This document shows, piece by piece, positions 17,418-25,754 of a stretch of DNA of 64,000 nucleotides. The position numbers and the translations under genes were made by a program. Source of the stretch: Clostridia bacterium (GTDB lineage: Bacteria > Bacillota > Clostridia > Lachnospirales > Bianqueaceae); the NCBI GenBank assembly GCA_900764045.1, contig CAAFMN010000064.1:62001-126000 (forward strand), written 5' to 3'. Positions within the stretch are counted from its first letter, which is position 1, and each line of letters starts with the position of its first letter. Below the pieces are notes generated by a model. It had not been told where the DNA came from, made no database searches, and saw nothing but the letters and a program-made list of their open reading frames with translations.

Positions 17418-18314
17418 TTATTCCAGATTCTGAATCTGTTCCCGGACCTTTTCGATCTCTTTCTTCAACCGAAGAGAACCGCCTGTCACCGCCAGGTCTC
17501 CTGCCTTGGAACCAATCGTATTGGCTTCCCGGTTAAACTCCTGCATTAGAAAATCCAATGGGCGTCCCACCGGCTCCTCCGCGTCCAGAAGCTTCCTCAG
17601 CTGCTCAATATGACTATGCAGTCGCACCAGCTCTTCATCGATACAGCACCGGTCGGCAAAGAGTGCTACCTCGTTCTCCAGGATTCCTTCGTCCAAATGA
17701 AGCTTGCCCGCTGAGGACTGCTGCAAAATATCTTCCAGTCTCTTCTCCAGCTTTTGCCGGTAGTTCTCCTCCACTTTGGGACCGATCTCCTCCAGTCCGC
17801 GGACAATGCTCTCCAGAAGATCTGCCTTCTCCAGCAGATCCTGCCGGATCCTCGCGCCCTCTCGGACACGCATCGCGTTGAGCTGATCCAATGCCCGCTC
17901 CGCCGCTTCCTTCAGAACTTTCCAGACCGCTTCCGTATCCTCCGGAGCCTCCTGCATTTCCAACACCTCCGGAAGTGTAAGCACATGGCTGAGCGCCAGA
18001 TCATCCCGCAGGCCATATCGTTCTCCGGCCCCGCGCAGTGTCCTCAGATACTCCTGCAACACTTCTTCATGCAGTATCAGCTGCGTCTGACTCTCCTGCC
18101 TCTCATATGTGACATATACATCCAATTTACCTCTGGATACCTTCTGGGCAAGAAGCGTGCGCAGATCATTCTCCAACGCGGCCAGCTTGCGGCTCATCCG
18201 GATGGATGGCTCCAAAAATTTATGATTGACCGTCTTCAGCTCTACGACGCAATGAATTCCATTGCGCTCGCTCTCGCCGCGGCCAAATCCTGTCATGCTC
18301 CGAACCACTGCCAT
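17418..18314 (-). CDS. yicC: YicC-family endoribonuclease
   Basis: A 298-residue protein of the YicC family, which starts with MTGFGRGE and ends with TIGSKAGDLAV followed by a charged helix. E. coli YicC has been described as an endoribonuclease involved in sRNA turnover; the cellular role here is inferred. It is the first gene of the long housekeeping operon: a strong promoter lies 35 bases upstream, and remA follows 12 bases downstream. Confidence 0.9.
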   Translation of the reverse strand: MAVVRSMTGFGRGESERNGIHCVVELKTVNHKFLEPSIRMSRKLAALENDLRTLLAQKVSRGKLDVYVTYERQESQTQLILHEEVLQEYLRTLRGAGERYGLRDDLALSHVLTLPEVLEMQEAPEDTEAVWKVLKEAAERALDQLNAMRVREGARIRQDLLEKADLLESIVRGLEEIGPKVEENYRQKLEKRLEDILQQSSAGKLHLDEGILENEVALFADRCCIDEELVRLHSHIEQLRKLLDAEEPVGRPLDFLMQEFNREANTIGSKAGDLAVTGGSLRLKKEIEKVREQIQNLE

Positions 18315-18348
18315 ACCTTCCTTCCTGTGCTTTTACACATACATAATT

Positions 18349-18377
18349 ATTATACCTGATTTCGGCTTGAAAATCAA
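18349..18377 (-). promoter_or_regulatory. Promoter of the yicC-to-thiN operon
   Basis: On the minus strand TTGATT (18377-18372) and TATAAT (18354-18349) are separated by exactly 17 bases. This is the only clear promoter found for the 14-gene run down to thiN. Confidence 0.85.
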
Positions 18378-18443
18378 TAGGTACGGCGGGCTTTTCTTTG
18401 TTGTATTGGGCCTGCAATCTTCCTTTCTTTTTGTCGCGCATTA

Positions 18444-18473
18444 TTGCTATATCAAGGAAAAATGTGATATAAT
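18444..18473 (+). promoter_or_regulatory. Promoter of the small membrane protein gene
   Basis: TTGCTA (18444-18449) and TATAAT (18468-18473) are separated by 18 bases, directed away from the yicC promoter. The leader to the ATG at 18557 is about 75 bases. Confidence 0.65.
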
Positions 18474-18556
18474 TAAATTATCCAATACAGATCGAAAGGG
18501 ATTCACGTTGGTTTGTGACAAATTACTGCCGTTGTCGTATTCCAAAAAGGGAAAAA

Positions 18557-18853
18557 ATGATACAATTTTTAGAAGCGTATTTGCTAATTCTAGGTTTTCT
18601 TGCAATGCTCCTGTTCGTGTTGTCTTTTAAATATGAGAGTATCGTTTCAGGGAAGAAAATCTTTACTGAACTTGATGAGTCTACCAGGAAAAGTTTTATA
18701 TCTCATCAACGAATAAATATTTTGTTATATGGGATCATCGCATTCATCGTCTACTTTTTCCCAATCACAAGAAATTCCACATGTGTGATAACCATGGTTC
18801 TGCTTGTATTGGCAAGAGGTGTGTATTATAACAAAAAGTATCTGAACCGATGA
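18557..18853 (+). CDS. Small membrane protein of unknown function
   Basis: A 98-residue protein that I do not recognise. It has an N-terminal hydrophobic helix (about residues 3-23), a charged middle section with KKIFTELDESTRKS, and two further hydrophobic segments near residues 55-70 and 76-90, suggesting three membrane passes. The start at 18557 is chosen over an upstream ATG in the same frame (18515) because AAAGGG lies five bases before it. It has its own promoter and is followed by a hairpin. It resembles small DUF3784-like proteins only in general layout. Confidence 0.55.
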   Translation: MIQFLEAYLLILGFLAMLLFVLSFKYESIVSGKKIFTELDESTRKSFISHQRINILLYGIIAFIVYFFPITRNSTCVITMVLLVLARGVYYNKKYLNR

Positions 18854-18894
18854 ACTATGAGAAAATAAAAGCGTTAGAACAATGGGCTTGTCTA

Positions 18895-18933
18895 TTTGGC
18901 AGAGGATGTTTCCTTATCCATCCCTCTGCCAAA
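18895..18933 (+). terminator. Terminator-like hairpin
   Basis: TTTGGCAGAGG (18895-18905) pairs with CCTCTGCCAAA at the right end, followed by TATTTTA. It lies 40 bases after the small membrane protein and directly abuts the left edge of the nuclease/hairpin module, so it may end transcription of the membrane gene or belong to the module boundary. Confidence 0.5.
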
Positions 18934-18943
18934 TATTTTATGA

Positions 18944-18972
18944 TTGCAAAATATTCAGAATAGCGTTACAAT
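18944..18972 (+). promoter_or_regulatory. Promoter of the nuclease gene (copy 1)
   Basis: TTGCAA (18944-18949) and TACAAT (18967-18972) are 17 bases apart. The predicted leader is only about 17 bases and includes AAGGAGG at 18982-18988, seven bases before the TTG start. In copy 2 the -10 is kept, but the -35 equivalent reads TTACGA. Confidence 0.75.
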
Positions 18973-18995
18973 ATCTCTCGTAAGGAGGGATATCG

Positions 18996-19694
18996 TTGTT
19001 TCCTGTAATTTATTTTCTTTTTGTCACTGCCAAATGCCTCTCGTACCGCGGTACTTGGAGCTTATCTCACAAGCACCACACCAACGGGCACATGTATTAT
19101 TACAAGCAGACTGGCAATAAGACTTGCTATGTGAGGCGCAAGGACGAACCTCAGGTTTTAGCCGAATATGCAGAGCGGCAGAAATGGCGCCAGGAGCGCA
19201 GAAATCTCAACCAACAGTTGATGGAATTATCCCCGGCTGAGCGCCGCGAAGCACGCCAACAGATGAAATTATACCAAGAGCTTGGGCTTGAGAAACTGCC
19301 TCTAGATAAGGATATATCCTTTGACGGGACGGTTCTCGATTCCAGAGCCGAGATCATCCTCTATGAATTCCTGAAAAATCTAGGCATTGTGACCGAGCAT
19401 AACCGCCCGATTGATTCTGGATCCTATAGCTATTGGCCTGATTTTACCTTCACCATCAATGGCAAAAGGGTATATCTGGAGCATATGGGCAAACTAGACG
19501 ATCCCCAATACCATCGCAAACAAGTCGAAAAAATCAAAAACTACAAAACCCATGATATCCGGCTCGGCGAAAATCTCGTCATCACAAGCTCCCATAGACA
19601 CTTCCAGGCACCCAGAATTCTCTGGCAACTCGTGATCCGCGGTGTTTTGTCAGCTGCGAAAGCAAGAAAACTGATCAAAAAGAACAAAAAATGA
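18996..19694 (+). CDS. PD-(D/E)XK nuclease-like protein of the hairpin module, intact copy
   Basis: A 232-residue protein starting at TTG (18996), decided by a perfect AAGGAGG seven bases upstream; no ATG is available nearby. The N-terminal third is basic and aromatic (HHTNGHMYYYKQTGNKTCYV), followed by a charged helix (about residues 52-95). The C-terminal half has a PD-(D/E)XK pattern: DSRAE (Glu119), WPDF (Asp149), YLEHMG (Glu162-His163) and a Lys-rich helix. It ends with KARKLIKKNKK. Similar Firmicutes proteins are usually hypothetical. It is followed by three hairpin repeats in the same transcript direction. A frameshifted homolog at 58468-59138 stands beside eleven such hairpins. Cleavage or binding of the hairpins is a hypothesis. 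Confidence 0.7.
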   Translation: MFPVIYFLFVTAKCLSYRGTWSLSHKHHTNGHMYYYKQTGNKTCYVRRKDEPQVLAEYAERQKWRQERRNLNQQLMELSPAERREARQQMKLYQELGLEKLPLDKDISFDGTVLDSRAEIILYEFLKNLGIVTEHNRPIDSGSYSYWPDFTFTINGKRVYLEHMGKLDDPQYHRKQVEKIKNYKTHDIRLGENLVITSSHRHFQAPRILWQLVIRGVLSAAKARKLIKKNKK

Positions 19695-19724
19695 CAGTTC
19701 TTATTATTGATCTACCCTCCCCTA

Positions 19725-19966
19725 GAAGTTCGTCCCTCCACGAAAAATCAAGCAAAAACGATAATAATCTGGTACACATAAGGGCCTTTTCTTCTTAAAG
19801 TATACCGGAGGTTCCCGAAAATCCAGAGAACCACATAAACCCTCTGGCACACCCAGGAGCCTCATTCTCCCTAGTGTACCAGAGGTTTTCAAAAATCCAG
19901 AGAAGCCCACAAACCCTCTGGCACACCCAGGAGTCTCACTCTCCCAAGTGTGCCAGAGGGTTTGAT
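19725..19966 (+). repeat. Tandem hairpin array 1 (three units, about 74 bp) with conserved junction
   Basis: Units begin at 19768, 19843 and 19917 with TCTGGYACAC and end with GTGTRCCAGAG-like arms. The third unit pairs CTCTGGCACAC with GTGTGCCAGAG perfectly, while array 2 has the GGTACAC/GTGTACC version, a compensatory change. The second unit has the intermediate C/A mismatch. The first unit is decayed. The junction next to the nuclease gene (19725-19767) is conserved in copy 2. The array is downstream of the nuclease stop, in the same relative orientation as copy 2. Confidence 0.85.
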
Positions 19967-19972
19967 ATGAAG

Positions 19973-19995
19973 AAAGAGCTATCGTCTCTCTTTTA
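19973..19995 (-). terminator. Possible terminator of the dehydrogenase gene
   Basis: AAAGAG (19973-19978) pairs with CTCTTT (19988-19993), giving on the minus strand a short stem followed by CTTC. It touches the stop codon of the upstream minus-strand gene, so support is modest. Confidence 0.35.
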
Positions 19996-21309
19996 CGGTT
20001 TTTGATGAATATACGCCATCATCGCTTCCACATCCAGCGGATCGCGGCCGTATTCCTCTCTCATCTTTTTCATGATTAGAGAATCAATCTCCAGCTCTCC
20101 TTCATACGGCAGCTGGATGTGCTGTCCGTCATGCAGTGCGGATTCTCTTGCGCACATCTCAATCATCATGGACATATAAGCGTCTTCGTCGTCAAACTCC
20201 GAATCTGCCAATCCGCGAATCTGCAGTGCGAAATCAATCATGTGTCCGGCTACGGCAATTCCGTATTCCGGATAATAGTTCTCACTCTTGACGCCAATCT
20301 GAATCGGGTTCTTGTAATCGATCATACCCTCCGGCGTAAAGGCCCGGATTCCCATCCAGTTAAAATCTTCATCATAGTAGCGTTCTACCTTGGAGATATA
20401 ATTGGGATGCACCGGCTTTTCTTCTTCAGAAAAGACCTTAGAGTCCTCATAAACACTGCAACGGACCTCTGCTTCCCAGTCCGGATGGACGCCGCGTCCC
20501 ACTTCCACTCTCTTGTTGTTATCCAGGAAATAGTGTGTAGGCGCTTCATATCGGCCGCCCTCCTGCACCAGGGTGCCGCGGTATCCCTGCCACTCTGTAT
20601 AGCCGGGACGGACATGTCTTCCGAGCATTCCCTTGATATTTGCCGCCTGATCGATTACCATCAGCCCACTTGGGAAATGAATGAACCGGGAGCGGAAGGT
20701 CTCCTGTTCAATATAACGCTCCGGAATCTGGTAACCCGGCATAACATCCATCGTATGATTGGTTGCCGAGACCCAGTCCGGATACTCTTTAGCAAAAACC
20801 AGCCACCGGGAATTGCTGTGGTATCCGGTATGGTCATTATAAGAAAAGATCCGCTTGATATCTCCGATATATCCGGAATCCCGCAAAGTCTGCGCAAAAC
20901 GGTCGATCGGATACCGGAAGAAGTTCTCCGCCACCCGCGTATATACGCCGTTATGCTTGGCGGCGTCAATCATCGCCCGCGCCTGACTGAGCGTAGCGCA
21001 CCAGGTGGTTTCGACCAGCGAATGGATCTTATGCTCGGAAAGATATACCGAATACGGATGATGCAGCGGGATCGGCACAACCACGATTGCCGCCTCGATC
21101 TCCTCCTGTGCTACCAGATCCTGAATCTGATAATATGCCTTTGCTCCCAGTGCTTCTGCCATGCTGTCCGCGTGCTCTTTCACAGGATCGCAGACTGCTA
21201 CCACCTGAATCCAAGGCTTCAAGCCCGGGAAAAGCGGTTTATAGATTCGATTGGAACGGTGCCCCGCTCCGATCAGCGCTACCCTCACTGGTTTTTCCGG
21301 AACTAACAT
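19993..21309 (-). CDS. Gfo/Idh/MocA-family oxidoreductase
   Basis: A 438-residue NAD(P)-dependent dehydrogenase-like protein. The nucleotide-binding motif is VALIGAGHRSNRI (residues 9-21), with an acidic CDP after the second strand and the EIEAAIVVVPIPLHHP segment near 75-90. The catalytic EKP-like lysine motif of the family is not obvious: the corresponding position reads SLVETTW, so either the substrate chemistry differs or it is not a simple dehydrogenase. It lies last in the pectin locus, 32 bases after the lyase gene; a role in converting a uronate or sugar derivative is inferred from context. Confidence 0.8.
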   Translation of the reverse strand: MLVPEKPVRVALIGAGHRSNRIYKPLFPGLKPWIQVVAVCDPVKEHADSMAEALGAKAYYQIQDLVAQEEIEAAIVVVPIPLHHPYSVYLSEHKIHSLVETTWCATLSQARAMIDAAKHNGVYTRVAENFFRYPIDRFAQTLRDSGYIGDIKRIFSYNDHTGYHSNSRWLVFAKEYPDWVSATNHTMDVMPGYQIPERYIEQETFRSRFIHFPSGLMVIDQAANIKGMLGRHVRPGYTEWQGYRGTLVQEGGRYEAPTHYFLDNNKRVEVGRGVHPDWEAEVRCSVYEDSKVFSEEEKPVHPNYISKVERYYDEDFNWMGIRAFTPEGMIDYKNPIQIGVKSENYYPEYGIAVAGHMIDFALQIRGLADSEFDDEDAYMSMMIEMCARESALHDGQHIQLPYEGELEIDSLIMKKMREEYGRDPLDVEAMMAYIHQKP

Positions 21310-21341
21310 AGTGTGTGCCTCCTTTTTCTTTTTCTATATTT

Positions 21342-22451
21342 TTATATATTGAGACTTTCTGCAAGATCGATCACATAAATCTGCGCGTATCCTGTACAGT
21401 CCGATGTATAGAGAACGCTCTGCCCATTCGGACTGAACCTCGGATGCGGATGTGTGTACTGCGGCGCATAGACCCGAACCGGACCGTCATCATATGGGAA
21501 GGGTCCGTTCCAATGCTCTCCCATGCAGCTGGCCCTGGGATAGCACAGCGTCCGATAGGCTCCGACATTGCTTCTGGGATCCAGCAGGCGAATCCCCACA
21601 TCCGGAAAATTGGTATCGGCCGCCATCATCGTACCCTGTTCATTGCTGATCGCGTGCCATGCATTGAAGTCCGCAATCCTTCTGACCTTTCCTGTCTCAC
21701 AGTGAACGGCCAGAATTCCATGCGGCCAATCCACCAGAGACAGTTCCATGGTTCCCGGAATCCATGTCTCGTGCGTGATCCATTGTTTGGCGGCCGCATT
21801 TCTCTTATAGACTCTGCGTCCCTCACCTGTACGCCGATCCAGCACCCAGACCCGGTCCTGAAGTGTCCCTGCGCAAAAGAGATATTCGGACGCGTCCGGG
21901 CAAAACTGCATATGCGACACCTCTGCCGCTTCCCATTCCTTTTTCCAGCTCTCCCGTTCTGTATCGTAAACCAGCACATGAAAACGTCCGTCCTGCTGCG
22001 CGCGAATCGCCCAGTAACGGTCATTCTTACTTAACGCCGTTGTTCTGCCCGTCGGAAATACCGCCTTTCCGACACCGCCGCAGAGTCTCGACGCCTCCTC
22101 CTCCGTCAGAAGCACTTCGCTTTTTCCGGTACCGCACTCCGTCCGAATCGCTTTGGCATCTCCATGATAATAAATATACCGTCCGTCACGCGAAGGATGC
22201 ACTGTCCATTCATCCACTTCCTCTACCTCGCTGATACGAATCAGCGCATAGTCTGAAGTTCGGCATAAATAGAGCTGACTATGTCCTGTACGGTCGGATA
22301 TCACCGCGATATGCCGCATTGCATCGTCCCAGGCCGGCGACAGAAAAAACGGATGGTGCTGAATCGACGCGTGGGATGTCAGCTGATGAATCTTCTGCCC
22401 TGTCTGCGGATCCGTAATCCAACGGTCTTCCGGTGGTAATATCTGATACAT
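21342..22451 (-). CDS. Oligogalacturonide lyase-like protein (PL22)
   Basis: A 369-residue beta-propeller-type protein resembling oligogalacturonate lyase: WITDPQTGQKIHQLTS at the N-terminus, repeated blade motifs such as DEWTVHPSRDGRYIYY, and THPHPRFSPNGQSVLYTSD near the C-terminus, where PL22 enzymes hold metal-binding His residues. PL22 enzymes cleave short unsaturated galacturonides in the cytoplasm; no signal peptide is seen here. It lies just 3 bases from the AraC-type response regulator and beside an importer, which fits use of imported pectin oligomers. The family call is by motif recall, and a generic TolB-like propeller is the alternative. Confidence 0.7.
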   Translation of the reverse strand: MYQILPPEDRWITDPQTGQKIHQLTSHASIQHHPFFLSPAWDDAMRHIAVISDRTGHSQLYLCRTSDYALIRISEVEEVDEWTVHPSRDGRYIYYHGDAKAIRTECGTGKSEVLLTEEEASRLCGGVGKAVFPTGRTTALSKNDRYWAIRAQQDGRFHVLVYDTERESWKKEWEAAEVSHMQFCPDASEYLFCAGTLQDRVWVLDRRTGEGRRVYKRNAAAKQWITHETWIPGTMELSLVDWPHGILAVHCETGKVRRIADFNAWHAISNEQGTMMAADTNFPDVGIRLLDPRSNVGAYRTLCYPRASCMGEHWNGPFPYDDGPVRVYAPQYTHPHPRFSPNGQSVLYTSDCTGYAQIYVIDLAESLNI

Positions 22452-22453
22452 GA

Positions 22454-23920
22454 TTAAACTCCTGATAAATGATGTTCTTTTCTATACCGTGCCGGTGAAA
22501 CTCCCATATTTTTCTTAAACACTACAAAAAAGTGTTTCTCACTCGTATACCCTACCTGACGCGCGATCTGCTCCACCGTATACCGGGTGGTACACAACAG
22601 ATTACACGCTTTGAGAATTCTCTCCTGAATCAGTGTATCTCCCAGAGGCTTGCCTGTCTCCTTATGATACAGCGTGCTCAGATACCCGCTGCTGATATGC
22701 AGCGCGTCCGCCAGCTCGTTCAGCGACCATTCGGGTCGCTCATGAATGAGCTTCTTGGCTTTGATGATGATGTTTTCCTCTTGTTTCTTTCCCAGTTTTT
22801 CACTGATCCGGCACACCGTCCTTGTCACCGCCTGCCGAATCTTTTCCGGTTCTTCCTGTATAAACATCAAACCACTGTGCAGCAGCAAATCAAATTCATC
22901 CTGACACTCTCTGGCCAGCGGAATGCTGAAATACCTCTTGTAAATCTCCATACAAACCGCCGTATACAGGGCAGCCGCTTCTGAGCGGCTGTGTTTGGAC
23001 TTTTTCAGGATCTCCTGATGCAGCGTCGCAAGGGCCTGCTCTGTCTCCTGTTCTCCCTGTTCCATCGCGTTCCACAGTTGGCGCATATCCGACAGATCCA
23101 CCAACGGCAATATGCTTTTCGCATTTTGAATGTCTGAAAAGGATAAAACCCTCTGTCCCTGCAGACTCTCTCTGCGCAGATGAACCTGATAGATCTGCCT
23201 CACCGTCTCCGGCAAATCCGCCAGATCAAAAAAAGGCTTACTCAGATTGATCTCCATCCCCTGTACTTCTTCCGTAAACTCCGTCCCTGTCAGGAGAAAA
23301 TAGACCTCTGTATCCCGGATATAGGCCGCATAAAGCCGTTCCTTCAGTCCCTCTCTCAATTCTCCGGTTCTTTGATAAAAGCTTTTCCGATCCCCTTCCA
23401 TACGAATCTGCACCAATAGCATTCCTTCCGGATGACGCTCCGGCGCCGGACCACTGTCCGACCAATGCAAAGTATCCCGAATCACATTCTCCCGGAAGTT
23501 CATTCTGGAAACCCGGTCATTCATCTGGCTACGCCGTTCTTCCAGCATATCCATCATCATCCGGCAGCTGGCGTACAGTTCATCTTTACTGACCGGTTTG
23601 AGCAAATAAAAAAGGATCTTGTGTGTAATTGCCTGCCTTGCATATTCAAATTCGTCATACCCTGTCAGGATCAGGATCGGCATCTCACGGAACTCATCCT
23701 TACGCGCCCGAATCCTGCGGGCCATTTCCAGCCCGTCCATCACCGGCATCCGAATATCAGTAATTAGCGCGTCCGGATTCTCTGTCTCCAGCATCTCCAG
23801 TGCCTGACTCCCGTTCTCGGCAAAGACAAACTGATCAAAGGGCAGATTCATCTGCTGGATGAGCTTAACGATCCCCTCCATGATGATCCGCTGATCATCC
23901 ACAAGCATCAATTTATACAT
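22454..23920 (-). CDS. AraC-type response regulator (YesN-like)
   Basis: A 488-residue regulator. The receiver domain covers about residues 1-120, with acidic DD near residue 8, phosphoacceptor Asp in DALITDIRMP near 55, and Lys in LLKPVSKDEL near 105. A long linker follows, then a C-terminal AraC HTH domain (about 385-485) with GYTSEKHFFVVFKK. The start at 23920 is taken because the receiver begins there. It pairs with the YesM-like kinase at 27714-29492 on the same strand, and the importer genes lie between them, so it probably activates this sugar locus. Confidence 0.88.
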   Translation of the reverse strand: MYKLMLVDDQRIIMEGIVKLIQQMNLPFDQFVFAENGSQALEMLETENPDALITDIRMPVMDGLEMARRIRARKDEFREMPILILTGYDEFEYARQAITHKILFYLLKPVSKDELYASCRMMMDMLEERRSQMNDRVSRMNFRENVIRDTLHWSDSGPAPERHPEGMLLVQIRMEGDRKSFYQRTGELREGLKERLYAAYIRDTEVYFLLTGTEFTEEVQGMEINLSKPFFDLADLPETVRQIYQVHLRRESLQGQRVLSFSDIQNAKSILPLVDLSDMRQLWNAMEQGEQETEQALATLHQEILKKSKHSRSEAAALYTAVCMEIYKRYFSIPLARECQDEFDLLLHSGLMFIQEEPEKIRQAVTRTVCRISEKLGKKQEENIIIKAKKLIHERPEWSLNELADALHISSGYLSTLYHKETGKPLGDTLIQERILKACNLLCTTRYTVEQIARQVGYTSEKHFFVVFKKNMGVSPARYRKEHHLSGV

Positions 23921-23997
23921 GACCCTTTGCCCTTTCCTGGACATTGCGGTCCGCAGCCTCAAAAGAGGCCGCGAACCACAAATTTACCGTTTTTCTC

Positions 23998-25719
23998 TTA
24001 CTTAAGATCCGCGCTGTACTGAGCGATTTTCTGGTCCTTATTCTGGAAGAAATCATCAATCTGCTCATTCAGCTTATCCTGACCCATACTGTCGATGGTC
24101 TGGATCATTTCGTTATACAGCTTTTCAACGTCTTCCGGAGCGCAGGTGATGATCTTCATTACCTGTACTTCGTAGTACTCCTTAACGCTGGCGAAGATCT
24201 TGACCTCTTCGCTGTCAGCCGCGTAAGACTCTGCGCCGCTGTAGAAGGTCAGATCCTTGTAATACTTGGAAGCGATCTCCAGGCTGCGCACCTCGGCATC
24301 GGATACACCAAACTTCTCCGTCAGCGCGTCCACATTCTCGTTTCCGAACAGCCAATAAGCCTGCGTGCCATACACGCCCTTCTTCACGTCGTCTTCCGCG
24401 TCGGAAACTTCCGGATACAGTTCCGGAATGCCCTGATCGTTGTAGTCCCAGGACTTTCCTTCGATACCATACTCCAGAATCAGCTGGGTATCTTCCTGCA
24501 GCAGATAGTCCATCAGCTGCAAGCAGCGGCCCGGATACTGTCCGCTCTTGGTGATCATCGTCACCGTCTCAGCGCCTACACCGCCATTGATACTGTCCGC
24601 ACCGTAAGGCGCATCCGCATATGCACTGGGAGCCTCAATCATAACGAAGTTCCATTCCGGATGCAGCTTCTGCAGCTCTCCATTGAACCAGTCAATATTG
24701 TTGGAATCCTGGTTCATATCCGCGAAAAGCATGCCGGAGAACTCCTTCGCCTGCAGCTGCTCACCGGAATCAGTGAACTCTGTCGGGTCGATCAGTCCCT
24801 CATTGTACAGGGTGTTGACAAACTTCAGAAGATCCAGATACTTGGGGCTGTACCAATACTTGACATACTTGCCGTCGATCTTGTCATAACGGCCGCCCAG
24901 ATCGAACATCGGGAACAGCTTGTAGATCAGACGAAGGTTGCCGTCCGCGTCCCTACCGTTATTACGGGAAGCCTGCGCCGGAATCATGTCCGGATACTTC
25001 TCCTTTACGGCGCGCAGAAGATTCAGGAAACCATCCAGAGTCGTCGTGTCCGGAGAGCCCAGCTCCTTGTAGATCTGCTCAATTACCGCAACGCCCTGTC
25101 TATTCTTGATCAGGCCGTCATTTTGCAGCATTGCCTCTGAATAAAACGCATTGGGAATACCGTATACATTCATGCTGTTCCAGCCCATGCGCTGACTCAG
25201 AACGATGTGGTTGCCCAGATTTCTCTCAATAAAACCAGGCGCGTACTCTTCTTCCAATTCGTTGATCGCCCAGATTCTATCATTGGGTGCCAGATTCTGA
25301 ACCACCGCGTTACGATAATCCGACATCATCATGTCCGGAAGATTACCGCCCGCGATCAGAACCTGCAGTTTGCTGTGGGAGTTATCCGGCGGAAACTGGA
25401 ATTCCAGGTTGATGCCGGTATCCTCAATGATCTTCTGGCTGACATAGTCCTTACCCCAATACTTGTCAAAGTTGGCTGTCGGAACCAGCTTATCATAGAA
25501 ATAGCTCAATGTCACCGGAGTTCCATTTTCCCATTCCCAGCTGTTGCCTTCCTTGACATTCTTCTCCTCTTGCGAGGATTCCTGATCCGCTTTGGACTGC
25601 TCCGCTGCGTTAGACTGCTGCTGTGTAGAAGAGTTGTCGCCACCCCTGGCACAGCCAAACGCGGATGCCAGAACCGCCAGCGCGCACAGAAGCGCCGCGA
25701 TTTTCCTGAACTTTCTCAT
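23998..25719 (-). CDS. Sugar-binding lipoprotein of an ABC importer
   Basis: A 573-residue solute-binding protein. The signal peptide ends in a lipobox with Cys23 (SAFGC), followed by a Gln/Ser-rich linker, so it is anchored to the outer face of the membrane. Length and composition match the large LplA-type family 1 binding proteins that work with LplB/LplC permeases. The two permease genes lie directly upstream. Probable ligands are oligosaccharides from pectin or rhamnogalacturonan, judged from neighbours only. No ATPase gene is present; such systems commonly share a multi-sugar ATPase encoded elsewhere. Confidence 0.88.
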   Translation of the reverse strand: MRKFRKIAALLCALAVLASAFGCARGGDNSSTQQQSNAAEQSKADQESSQEEKNVKEGNSWEWENGTPVTLSYFYDKLVPTANFDKYWGKDYVSQKIIEDTGINLEFQFPPDNSHSKLQVLIAGGNLPDMMMSDYRNAVVQNLAPNDRIWAINELEEEYAPGFIERNLGNHIVLSQRMGWNSMNVYGIPNAFYSEAMLQNDGLIKNRQGVAVIEQIYKELGSPDTTTLDGFLNLLRAVKEKYPDMIPAQASRNNGRDADGNLRLIYKLFPMFDLGGRYDKIDGKYVKYWYSPKYLDLLKFVNTLYNEGLIDPTEFTDSGEQLQAKEFSGMLFADMNQDSNNIDWFNGELQKLHPEWNFVMIEAPSAYADAPYGADSINGGVGAETVTMITKSGQYPGRCLQLMDYLLQEDTQLILEYGIEGKSWDYNDQGIPELYPEVSDAEDDVKKGVYGTQAYWLFGNENVDALTEKFGVSDAEVRSLEIASKYYKDLTFYSGAESYAADSEEVKIFASVKEYYEVQVMKIITCAPEDVEKLYNEMIQTIDSMGQDKLNEQIDDFFQNKDQKIAQYSADLK

Positions 25720-25754
25720 AATACTACTTCCTCCTTTTATTTATTCTATAAGGT

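Larger units (their letters stand above)
18931..19966 (+). mobile_element. Nuclease/hairpin-array module, copy 1
   Basis: This stretch carries its own promoter, a nuclease gene, a conserved junction and three tandem hairpins. A second copy in opposite orientation lies at 57633-59206. Similarity between the two starts at ATATTTTA, upstream of the promoter, and continues through the gene, the junction (19725-19768) and the hairpins. No transposase, terminal inverted repeat or target duplication was found, so mobility is inferred only from the duplication and the shared boundaries. Confidence 0.55.

Noticed and set aside
18931..19966. Classical insertion sequence
   Set aside because: No transposase motif, terminal inverted repeats or target-site duplication could be found at either copy.
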